A stretch of DNA of 14,006 bases, taken from assembly GCA_902463905.1 (NCBI GenBank), contig CABQHF010000029.1:1-14006 (forward strand). The letters are read 5' to 3'. The notes under the pieces are model-generated. The model saw only the letters and a program-made list of their open reading frames with translations, made no database searches and was not told the DNA's origin. The stretch's first letter is position 1. Every line of letters begins with the position of its first letter. This DNA comes from an uncultured Faecalibacterium sp. (GTDB lineage Bacteria > Bacillota > Clostridia > Oscillospirales > Ruminococcaceae). The translations under genes and the position numbers were made by a program. Positions 6,719 to 13,123 of the stretch are shown one piece after another.

Positions 6719-7612
6719 ATGATCTTAGCCATTGATATAGGCAACACCACCGTCGCCCTGGGGGGCATTCGGGACGGACGTGTATGCTTTGTGGCGCGCA
6801 TGGACACGGTGCGCACCCGCACGGCTGCAGAATATCGTGCCGAAATGGACAAAGTATTTGCGCACCGCCGCCACCCGGAGCGGCCCGTGCGGTTTGAGGG
6901 CGCTGTGCTCACCAGCGTGGTGCCTCAGATCACCGGGGCGCTGGCTGAGTGCGCCCGTTATTACACCGGCAAAAAGCCGGTCATCGTTTCGCCGGAGATT
7001 CGCACCGGCCTGACCATGGCCGTGGACGAGCCCCATGCCGTGGGCAAGGACCGGCTGGTGGATGCCGCTTACGCGGCGGCAAATTTTCCGCTGCCGGTGA
7101 TCACGGTGGATCTGGGCACCGCCACTACTTTTAATGTGGTGGACAAGGACCGGGTGTTCCGGGGCGGTGTGATCTGCCCGGGGCTTTCCACCGGGCTGCG
7201 GGCCCTAGGCGAACGCTGCGCCCAGCTGCCGCAGGTGCATCTGGGTTCGCCCAAGAGCGCCATCGGCACCAATACCGAAAAGTGTATGCTTTCCGGCTCG
7301 GTGATGGGCACGGCGGTGCTCATTGACGGCATGGTGCAGCGCATCGAAGAAGAACTGGGTCAGCCGGCCACGCTGGTGGTCACCGGCGGGTTGGCAAAAT
7401 ACGTTGCCCCGCTGTGCCGCCACCCGCTCACCTATGACCCGGAGCTGCTCATGAAGGGCTTGGCCCTGCTGTACCAGCTCAATGCACCCCAGCCCGCACC
7501 CCGCCACACTGCGGCGGGCGGCCGCAGGCCGGGCCAGCCGGGGCACCCCCACGCAAAGCGTCCGTACCCCAAAAAGCGCACCCGCCGCGAGCCGGAAGCG
7601 CTGGTGGGCTGA
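6719..7612 (+). CDS. coaX: Type III pantothenate kinase with basic C-terminal tail
   Basis: CoaX phosphorylates pantothenate, the first committed step of coenzyme A synthesis; the type III enzyme is insensitive to CoA feedback and needs a monovalent cation. The ASKHA-fold motifs are present: 'MILAIDIGNTTVALGG' (phosphate 1), 'LTSVVPQITGAL', 'GKDRLVDAAYAA', 'VITVDLGTATTFNVVD' (phosphate 2), 'GGVICPGLSTGLRAL' and 'LVVTGGLAKYVAPL'. The catalytic part ends by about residue 253. The remaining roughly 44 residues (APQPAPRHTAAGG...KKRTRREPEALVG) are rich in Pro, Gly, His, Arg and Lys and are not part of the usual family length of about 255-265. ATG 6719 has only a weak AAGGAAA site upstream, but MxLAIDIGNT is the family start. 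The gene is followed 32 nt later by the oxidoreductase gene, likely in one operon. Confidence 0.96.
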   Translation: MILAIDIGNTTVALGGIRDGRVCFVARMDTVRTRTAAEYRAEMDKVFAHRRHPERPVRFEGAVLTSVVPQITGALAECARYYTGKKPVIVSPEIRTGLTMAVDEPHAVGKDRLVDAAYAAANFPLPVITVDLGTATTFNVVDKDRVFRGGVICPGLSTGLRALGERCAQLPQVHLGSPKSAIGTNTEKCMLSGSVMGTAVLIDGMVQRIEEELGQPATLVVTGGLAKYVAPLCRHPLTYDPELLMKGLALLYQLNAPQPAPRHTAAGGRRPGQPGHPHAKRPYPKKRTRREPEALVG

Positions 7613-7644
7613 CTTACGATCAAGGATAGGATAGGGAGAACAAC

Positions 7645-8625
7645 ATGAAAGTGGGCATTCTTGGCACGGGCAAGATCGTGCAGGAATTTTTGCCGTGGCT
7701 CGTGGAACACGCGCCGTTTACGGTGCAGGCACTGTGCAGCACGCCCCGCAGCGCCGAAAAGGCACAGGAGCTGTGCCGACAGTATGGCGTGCCGCAGCAC
7801 ACCACCAACTATCTGGAGCTGCTGCAGTGGGTGGATGTGGTGTACATTGCCGTGCCCAACCTGCAGCACGTCCGCTTTGCGCGGGTGGCGCTGGAGGCCG
7901 GGAAACATGTCATCGTGGAAAAGCCCTTGGCTCCCAGCGCGGCACAGACGGAAGAGCTGGTGGCACTGGCACGCCACAAAAAGGTGTTCCTGTTTGAGGC
8001 CGTCACCACCCAGTATCTGGAAAATTACGCCAAGATCCGGGAGCTGCTGCCCCGGGTGGGCACGGTCAGGCTGGTGCAGTGCAATTTCAGCCAGTATTCC
8101 AGCCGGTACGACGCCTTCTGCGCCGGAGAAACGCCCCCGGTGTTCGACCCGGCCTGTGCGGGCGGTGCCCTGATGGATCTGGGCGTGTACAACGTCAGCT
8201 ACATCGTGGGCCTGTTCGGCGAGCCGAATCAGGTGCACTATACCGCCAACGTGGAGCGCGGCATCGACACCAGCGGCATCCTGACCATGGACTACACCGG
8301 CTTCAAGGCCGTGAGCATGGCTGCCAAGGACTGCGCCGCCCCGGCCCGGTGCATCATTCAGGGCACGAAGGGCTACATCCAGCAGAAATCCACCGCCAAC
8401 TGCTGCGGCGGCATCACCTTCCACCCCAACGAGGGCAAGGAAGAGCACTACAACCTGAACGGGGGCCGCCCCCGGGAGGCCGCAGAGTTCGAGACGTTTG
8501 CCCGGGCGATGGAAAGCGGCGACCAGGAGCTGTGCACCCGCATGCAGGACACCTCCATTGCGGTGAGCCGGGTGCTCACGGTGGCACGCCGGTCGGCCGG
8601 CATCCGCTTCCCCGGCGAACGATAA
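7645..8625 (+). CDS. Gfo/Idh/MocA-family NAD(P)-dependent oxidoreductase
   Basis: This is a 326-residue soluble enzyme. The N-terminal Rossmann fold (about 1-120) begins MKVGILGTGKIVQEF and carries 'VDVVYIAVPNLQH' and the catalytic-lysine signature EKP at 92-94 within 'GKHVIVEKPLAPS'. The C-terminal alpha/beta domain has 'GGALMDLGVYNVSYIVGLFG', the usual GGGxLxDxGxHxxD region with Y in place of the commoner H. Relatives oxidise or reduce sugars, inositol or trans-dihydrodiol-like substrates; the substrate cannot be told from sequence. GGGAG about 6-10 nt upstream supports ATG 7645. It follows coaX closely and is probably co-transcribed, but nothing links it to coenzyme A. The gene after it begins beyond a structured 144-nt spacer. 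Confidence 0.92.
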   Translation: MKVGILGTGKIVQEFLPWLVEHAPFTVQALCSTPRSAEKAQELCRQYGVPQHTTNYLELLQWVDVVYIAVPNLQHVRFARVALEAGKHVIVEKPLAPSAAQTEELVALARHKKVFLFEAVTTQYLENYAKIRELLPRVGTVRLVQCNFSQYSSRYDAFCAGETPPVFDPACAGGALMDLGVYNVSYIVGLFGEPNQVHYTANVERGIDTSGILTMDYTGFKAVSMAAKDCAAPARCIIQGTKGYIQQKSTANCCGGITFHPNEGKEEHYNLNGGRPREAAEFETFARAMESGDQELCTRMQDTSIAVSRVLTVARRSAGIRFPGER

Positions 8626-8693
8626 CGACATTCCCTCTTTGGAACACGCCCTGACACAACGCGCTCCAAGAGAACAATAAGAATATCCACAAC

Positions 8694-8763
8694 AAAACCC
8701 GCACAGAGCGGGCAGGTTTGCGCCGTATCCGACGCTAAGGGCGGAACGGCAGCAGGAGGACAA
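8694..8763 (+). ncRNA. Candidate preQ1-III-like riboswitch
   Basis: A conserved-looking structured leader just before an ECF transporter gene. CCCGC (8698-8702) pairs with GCGGG (8708-8712). A second stem-loop runs GCGCCG (8720-8725) / CGACGC (8730-8735) with one C-A mismatch, and its loop carries TCC that can pair with the ribosome binding site AGGAGGA (8754-8760). GCCGT (8723-8726 region) can alternatively pair with ACGGC (8746-8750). PreQ1-III riboswitches, whose solved structure is from Faecalibacterium prausnitzii, have this layout: an HLout pseudoknot with a side stem-loop that contacts the 3' ribosome binding site. The assignment is from remembered architecture and context, not a covariance search. 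Another vitamin- or precursor-sensing RNA is possible. Confidence 0.55.
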
Positions 8764-8769
8764 TTGAAT

Positions 8770-9369
8770 ATGAAAAACATGAATACCCGTACGCTGACCC
8801 GTGTGGCCCTTCTGGTGGCCATCGAGCTGGTCATGAAAGCTGTTGGCCTGGGCAGTGTGCCCATGGGCCCGCTGTACATGAGCTTTCTGACCCTTCCCAT
8901 CGCCGTGGGTGCCATCACCATGGGCCCTGCCGTGGGTGCCATCCTGGGCGGCGTTTTTGGCGCAGTGAGCTTCTATGACGCCATCACCGGTGCATCTGCC
9001 ATGACCGGTGCCCTGTTCCAGGTCAGCCCGCTGAACACCTTTATCCTGTGCGTGGGCATGCGTGTGCTCATGGGTCTGTGCTGCGGCCTGATCTTCAAGG
9101 GCCTGCAGAAGCTGGATAAGTCCCGCACCTGGAGCTACATCCTCAGCGCCATGACCGCACCCGCCCTGAACACCCTGTTCTTCATGGGCTACATCGTGCT
9201 GGCTTTCTACGGCTGCGACTATGTGCAGAATCTGGTGTCGGTCAAGGGCGCAGCCAACCCCTTCATGTTCGTGGTGCTCCTGGTGGGCGTCCAGGGCGTG
9301 GCGGAGTTCCTGGTGTCCGGCATCCTGGGCGGCATCGTGGCCCGTGCTGTGGCAAAGTATCTGAAGTAA
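8770..9369 (+). CDS. ECF transporter S component (substrate-binding membrane subunit)
   Basis: This is a 199-residue, very hydrophobic protein with about five or six membrane helices (roughly 8-28, 34-55, 58-80, 88-112, 122-148, 165-190). The pattern 'LTLPIAVGAITMGPAVGAILGGVFGAVS' is typical of S components of energy-coupling-factor importers, which bind a vitamin or precursor and dock to a shared EcfA/A'/T module coded elsewhere. ATG 8770 is preferred (AGGAGG at 8754-8759, 10-nt spacing); a TTG at 8764 is too close. The leader looks like a preQ1-III riboswitch, suggesting queuosine-precursor uptake (QueT-like). The neighbouring coaX and coaBC suggest pantothenate (PanT-like) instead. Sequence alone does not settle the substrate. 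A terminator follows. Confidence 0.9.
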   Translation: MKNMNTRTLTRVALLVAIELVMKAVGLGSVPMGPLYMSFLTLPIAVGAITMGPAVGAILGGVFGAVSFYDAITGASAMTGALFQVSPLNTFILCVGMRVLMGLCCGLIFKGLQKLDKSRTWSYILSAMTAPALNTLFFMGYIVLAFYGCDYVQNLVSVKGAANPFMFVVLLVGVQGVAEFLVSGILGGIVARAVAKYLK

Positions 9370-9420
9370 AAAGGACGTGCGGCAGTCAGGGCGGCGCATC
9401 CGAAAAACGAATAGAGCTTG

Positions 9421-9463
9421 AAAGGGACTGCTGTGCAGGAGACTGCATGGCAGTCCCTTTTTT
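9421..9463 (+). terminator. Intrinsic terminator after the ECF gene
   Basis: AAAGGGACTGC (9421-9431) pairs perfectly with GCAGTCCCTTT (9450-9460); the loop contains a further TGCAG/CTGCA stem. A T tract (TTTTTT across 9458-9463) follows. Confidence 0.92.
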
Positions 9464-9493
9464 GCTGCCCGGCACGGCCCCACCCGTGAAAAG

Positions 9494-9529
9494 GCAAGCT
9501 CCGGCAGGCTGCGGACTGCCGGAGCTTGC
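9494..9529. repeat. 14-bp perfect palindromic stem-loop upstream of dpaA
   Basis: GCAAGCTCCGGCAG (9494-9507) and CTGCCGGAGCTTGC (9516-9529) with an 8-nt loop. It lies 34 nt after the previous terminator hairpin. On plus the next T run is 12 nt away; on minus CTTTT follows directly, but no minus-strand gene ends here. The rest of the gap to 9656 shows no ORF with a ribosome binding site. Confidence 0.75.
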
Positions 9530-9656
9530 AATGATAAAATATTTTTCCGCTGTTTATGCCCAGAGCGTGAGCGGAGGGCATTTCAAATCGTTCAGTCACC
9601 ATAAAGAGCACAATGGCATAGGATGGCGCACAACACAGCGGGGGAGGAACGGCGGC

Positions 9657-10454
9657 ATGGAGGGCAGAAAACGGATCGCGGTGGTGGGCAGTGATGCCCG
9701 GCAGGCGGCAGCAGGCCGCGCGCTGGCCCGGGCAGGCTATGCGGTGGCCGGGGCCGAGCAGGTGGCGCGGGCAGATGTGATCCTGCTTCCGCTGCCGCTG
9801 GATGAGAGCCGCACCCCGCTGGCACAGCTGCTGCGGGCGGCCAAACCGGGGGCTTTTGCGCTGGGCGGGCGGCTGTCGGCGCAGGCGGTGGAGATCGCCC
9901 GGCAGGCCGGGGTGGAGCTGGCAGACTACTTTGCCCGGCCGGAACTGGCCGTGTACAACGCCATCCCCACGGCAGAGGGCTGCATCGGCATCCTGCTGCA
10001 GCAGCGCACCCGTACCCTGTGGGGTGCGGAGGTGCTGGTGCTGGGGTTCGGGCCGGTGGGGCAGGCACTGGCCGTGCGGCTGTCGGCGCTGGGGGCCGGG
10101 GTGACCGTTTGCGCCCGACGGCCGGAGCAGCGTGCTCTGGCCGAGAGCCTTGGTCTGCGGGCCGCCCCGCTGACGGCACTGGCCGGGCTGGCTCCGGCCT
10201 TTGACACGGTGGTGAACACCATCCCGGCCCTGGTGCTGGGAGATGAGGTGTTGGCCTGCCTGCGGCCCGGCAGCCTAATAGTGGATCTGGCCTCAAAGCC
10301 CGGCGGCACCGATTTTGCCGCTGCTGCCCGGCGGGGGCACCGGGCCATCCATGCCCTCAGCCTGCCGGCAGTCTGCGCGCCGGAAACAGCGGGCGAGGCG
10401 GTGGCACGCACGGTGCAGACCATTTTGCAGGAGCGGGAGGGGATGACACGATGA
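9657..10454 (+). CDS. dpaA: Dipicolinate synthase subunit A
   Basis: Together with DpaB it converts a lysine-pathway intermediate (4-hydroxy-tetrahydrodipicolinate) to dipicolinic acid, the spore-core chelator; in Bacillus the pair is spoVFA/spoVFB, expressed in the mother cell. The 265-residue protein begins RIAVVGSDARQ, the family's N-terminal motif. It continues with 'DYFARPELAVYNAIPTAEG', a Rossmann segment 'EVLVLGFGPVGQALAVRL', then 'VNTIPALVLGDEVL', 'LIVDLASKPGGTDF' and 'APETAGEAVARTV', all matching SpoVFA. It is about 30 residues shorter than Bacillus SpoVFA, the loss falling in the N-terminal domain before 'DYFARPEL'. ATG 9657 has GGGGAGG 9 nt upstream; the longer open frame from 9447 overlaps the terminator. 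The stop overlaps the dpaB start as ATGA. The sequence is intact and looks under selection. Confidence 0.95.
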   Translation: MEGRKRIAVVGSDARQAAAGRALARAGYAVAGAEQVARADVILLPLPLDESRTPLAQLLRAAKPGAFALGGRLSAQAVEIARQAGVELADYFARPELAVYNAIPTAEGCIGILLQQRTRTLWGAEVLVLGFGPVGQALAVRLSALGAGVTVCARRPEQRALAESLGLRAAPLTALAGLAPAFDTVVNTIPALVLGDEVLACLRPGSLIVDLASKPGGTDFAAAARRGHRAIHALSLPAVCAPETAGEAVARTVQTILQEREGMTR

Positions 10455-11065
10455 CCACACAGAACAGGGGAACGATCGCATTTGCGGTGTGCGGCAGCTT
10501 CTGTACACTGGAAGCGGCCCTGCAGTCCGCCGGTGCCCTGACCGCACAGGGCTGGCAGCTGCTGCCGGTGATGAGCTTTGCGGCCCGGCAGGACACCCGG
10601 TTCGGCACCGGGGCTTTCTGGAAAGAGCGGCTGGAAGCCGCTGCCGGGCACCCGGTGCTGGACACCCTGCAGGCGGTGGAGCCGCTGGGCCCCCGCAAAA
10701 TGGCGCAGGCACTGGTGGTGGCTCCCTGCACCGGGGCAACGCTTTCCCGGCTGGCGGCGGGCCTTTCCGACACACCGGTGACGCTGGCGGCAAAAAGCCT
10801 GCTGCGGGTGGGCTGCCCGGTGGTGCTGGCCGTGTCCACCAACGACGGGCTGGGCGCTTCCGGTGAGAACATCGCCCGGCTTTTCCAGCGCAAGCACTAC
10901 TATTTTGTGCCCTACGGGCAGGATGACCCTGCCGCCAAGCCTCAGAGCCTGAAGGCGGATCTGGCCCGGCTGCCCGCTGCGCTGGAAGCTGCCCTGCGCG
11001 GCGAACAGCTGCAGCCGGTGCTGCTGGGGCAAAGGGAGCGCGCAATGGCTTTTCAGCCGGGATAA
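10451..11065 (+). CDS. dpaB: Dipicolinate synthase subunit B (flavoprotein-like)
   Basis: The 204-residue second subunit of dipicolinate synthase has a flavodoxin/decarboxylase-like fold. Clear family motifs are 'FAVCGSFCTLEAAL', 'DTRFGTGAFWKERLE', 'AVEPLGPRKMAQALVVAPC', 'TGATLSRLAAGLSDTPVTLA', 'VVLAVSTNDGLGASGENIAR', 'YYFVPYGQDDPAAKPQSL' and 'LQPVLL' at the end, in the same order and spacing as SpoVFB. Length is normal. ATG 10451 overlaps the dpaA stop (ATGA), so the subunits are probably translated in a coupled way and in equal amounts. No aspartate-family genes (asd, dapA, dapG) follow as they do in Bacillus; a carboxypeptidase gene follows instead after 74 nt. Confidence 0.95.
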   Translation: MTTQNRGTIAFAVCGSFCTLEAALQSAGALTAQGWQLLPVMSFAARQDTRFGTGAFWKERLEAAAGHPVLDTLQAVEPLGPRKMAQALVVAPCTGATLSRLAAGLSDTPVTLAAKSLLRVGCPVVLAVSTNDGLGASGENIARLFQRKHYYFVPYGQDDPAAKPQSLKADLARLPAALEAALRGEQLQPVLLGQRERAMAFQPG

Positions 11066-11078
11066 AATGTGGTATACT
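11050..11078 (+). promoter_or_regulatory. Candidate promoter for the carboxypeptidase gene
   Basis: TTTTCA (11050-11055), a 17-nt spacer and TATACT (11073-11078), inside the 3' end of dpaB. The -10 is good and the -35 weak. The leader would be about 55 nt. Confidence 0.4.
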
Positions 11079-11139
11079 AAAACGGATGTCCTGCAGTGCG
11101 GCACGGCGGGCAGCCAAACTTCCAAACGGAGAAAACCAG

Positions 11140-12483
11140 ATGAAAAAACTGACGACGGCACTCTGTGCAGTGTTGCTTATGATCCTGGTGCTGGTGCCCG
11201 GCGCAGCTGCGGGCGGCCCGGCACTGACGGCCACCCGTGCCTACTGCATCATCGACGCAGACACCGGCCTTGTGCTGGCCCAGCAGAACATGAACGAGGA
11301 ACTGCACCCGGCCTCCATCACCAAGGTGATGACGCTGGGCCTTGCCTGCGAAAAGGCACAGGGAAACTGGGATGACACAAAACTTACGGTGACCCACGAG
11401 GATGTCTACTCGCTGGCAGGCACCGATTCCAGCCACATCGCCCTGCAGGAAGGGGAAGAAGTGCCCCTGACCGATGCTTTGTATGCCACCCAGATGGCCA
11501 GCGCCAACGATGGCGCCAACCTGCTGGCGGAGTATTTCGGCGGCGGGACCATCGCCGACGGCGTGGCAAAGATGAATGCACAGGTCCGGGAGCTGGGCCT
11601 TGCCCACACCCACTTTGCAAACCCTCACGGCATCAGCGGCGACGACCACTATACCAGTTGCTACGACATGGCGCAGATCCTGCGCTGGGCACTGCAGCAG
11701 CCGGGGTTTGAAACGGTGTTCACCCGCAACGAGATGTACACCATGCAGCCCACCAACCTCCAGCCTGTGACCCGCTACTTCTCCCAGCAGGACAAGATGC
11801 GCATCGGTTCCAGCCGATACCACATCGACGGGATTCTGGGCTCCAAGCTGGGGTATACCAATACCGCACGGTATAGCTACGCCTGCCTTGCGGAGCAGAA
11901 CGGCATCCGGCTCATCTGCGTGACCATGCAGAGTGAGCTGAGCACCGATAAATACAATGACGTGCGCACCCTGCTGGACTACGCCTTCAGCACCTTTACC
12001 GGTTACACGGAGCTGCCCGGCGGCAGCGTGACCGCACAGCTGCCGGTGGCGGGCGGCGGCAGCACCCTGGGCACGGTCACGGTGGCCGACCCCGGCACCA
12101 AGCTGCTGCTGGCCGAGGGCCTGACTGCAGCGGACGTGGATATTTCGCTGGAGCTGCCGGAGCAGTATCTGCTGGGCGATGACCCGGCGGTGTACACGGT
12201 GTACACCATCCGGGGCGGCACAAAGCAGGAGAACACCAGCGTGAAGGTGCCGGCAAAGATCACCGGCCTTTCCGACCTGCTGGCCCAGAGTACCGGGGCG
12301 CGGCTCGCTTCCTCCGGCGATGTGGAACCTGGCCGCAGCGCCTGGATGCTGGCCGGCATCTCGCTGGGCTGCACGGCCGCCGCCGCCGTGGTCACCGTGC
12401 TGGTGATGCGGCTCGTCAGCCGTATCCGGCGCAAGAAGCGCCGCCGCTCCCGTCAGGGGCCGCAGCGCAGCAACAAAGCGTAA
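11140..12483 (+). CDS. D-alanyl-D-alanine carboxypeptidase, DacF-like, with C-terminal membrane anchor
   Basis: This exported serine peptidase trims the terminal D-alanine from peptidoglycan stem peptides. It has 447 residues. A signal peptide (MKKLTTALCAVLLMILVLVPGAAA) covers about 1-24. The peptidase S11 motifs follow: SITK (59-62) with nucleophile S59 and K62, then SAND (121-124). In place of the third KTG motif there is 'GSKLGYTNTARYS' with K236-L237-G238. A beta-rich C-terminal domain follows (about 270-395), then a single transmembrane helix (about 402-425) and a tail RIRRKKRRRSRQGPQRSNKA that would stay in the cytoplasm. ATG 11140 has GGAG 8 nt upstream; the frame opens earlier at 11086, which would put 18 residues ahead of the signal peptide. 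Being next to dpaAB recalls sporulation-linked DacF, but the link is inference. Confidence 0.92.
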   Translation: MKKLTTALCAVLLMILVLVPGAAAGGPALTATRAYCIIDADTGLVLAQQNMNEELHPASITKVMTLGLACEKAQGNWDDTKLTVTHEDVYSLAGTDSSHIALQEGEEVPLTDALYATQMASANDGANLLAEYFGGGTIADGVAKMNAQVRELGLAHTHFANPHGISGDDHYTSCYDMAQILRWALQQPGFETVFTRNEMYTMQPTNLQPVTRYFSQQDKMRIGSSRYHIDGILGSKLGYTNTARYSYACLAEQNGIRLICVTMQSELSTDKYNDVRTLLDYAFSTFTGYTELPGGSVTAQLPVAGGGSTLGTVTVADPGTKLLLAEGLTAADVDISLELPEQYLLGDDPAVYTVYTIRGGTKQENTSVKVPAKITGLSDLLAQSTGARLASSGDVEPGRSAWMLAGISLGCTAAAAVVTVLVMRLVSRIRRKKRRRSRQGPQRSNKA

Positions 12484-12550
12484 AAGCCTGCGCAAAAACA
12501 GACTTTTCCAATAGATCAAAAAATGCTTCACAAAAGAGAGGTACAAAAAT

Positions 12551-13117
12551 ATGGGCAAGTTTACGTTTACTCAGACCGAGATCCCCGGCGTGGTGGTCAT
12601 TGAGCCGCAGGTGTTCGGCGATGACCGCGGCTATTTTATGGAGACCTACCAGAAGGACCAGTTTGCAGAGGCCGGTATCGACAAGGAATTTGTGCAGGAC
12701 AACCAGAGCCGCTCCACCCGGGGCGTGCTGCGCGGGCTGCACTTCCAGAAGAACCACACCCAGGGCAAGCTGGTGCGCGTGACCAAGGGCGAAGTGTACG
12801 ACGTGGCCGTGGACTGCCGCCCCCACAGCGCCACCTTTGGCAAGTGGGTGGGCGTGACCCTGTCCGAGGACAATAAGAAGATGTTCTATATCCCGGAGGG
12901 CTTTGCCCACGGTTTCCTGGTGCTGAGCGATGTGGCAGAATTCTGCTATAAGTGCACCGATGTGTACGACCCCACCAGCGAGGGCGGCATCCCCTACGAC
13001 GACCCCACCGTGAACGTGCAGTGGCCGGACTGCGGCTGCGAGCACAAGACCAGCGCAAAGGACAAGCTGCATGAGCCCTTTGCCGCCCAGAAGTTTGAAT
13101 TCTTTGAAAAGTGGTGA
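12551..13117 (+). CDS. rfbC: dTDP-4-dehydrorhamnose 3,5-epimerase
   Basis: RfbC (RmlC) makes dTDP-4-dehydro-L-rhamnose from the D-sugar isomer, the third step of dTDP-L-rhamnose synthesis, in the cytoplasm. The 188-residue cupin is typical in length. Motifs are 'PQVFGDDRGYFMETY', 'QDNQSRSTRGVLRGLHFQ' with the catalytic H64, 'QGKLVRVTKGEVYDVAVDCR', 'PEGFAHGFLVLSD', 'YKCTDVYDP' and 'GGIPYDDPTVNVQWP'. AGAGAGG about 9 nt upstream supports ATG 12551. Other rhamnose genes (rfbA, B, D) are not in the window. The exporter permease starts 6 nt after the stop, so this is one operon making and exporting a rhamnose-containing wall polysaccharide. No strong terminator separates it from the carboxypeptidase gene. 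Confidence 0.96.
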   Translation: MGKFTFTQTEIPGVVVIEPQVFGDDRGYFMETYQKDQFAEAGIDKEFVQDNQSRSTRGVLRGLHFQKNHTQGKLVRVTKGEVYDVAVDCRPHSATFGKWVGVTLSEDNKKMFYIPEGFAHGFLVLSDVAEFCYKCTDVYDPTSEGGIPYDDPTVNVQWPDCGCEHKTSAKDKLHEPFAAQKFEFFEKW

Positions 13118-13123
13118 TCGCCC

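Noticed and set aside
8635..8672. Imperfect hairpin CTCTTTGGA / TCCAAGAG after the oxidoreductase
   Set aside because: One bulge, long loop and no T tract; too weak to call a terminator, though it may belong to the leader upstream of the riboswitch.
7432..9531. A 699-codon open frame on the minus strand opposite coaX, the oxidoreductase and the ECF gene
   Set aside because: It spans several well-supported genes, is rich in His, Gly, Ala and Gln as antisense of GC-rich codons, and has no recognisable domain.
12484..12550. Terminator or promoter between the carboxypeptidase gene and rfbC
   Set aside because: Only a weak AAAAG/CTTTT pairing and no convincing -35/-10 pair; left uncalled.
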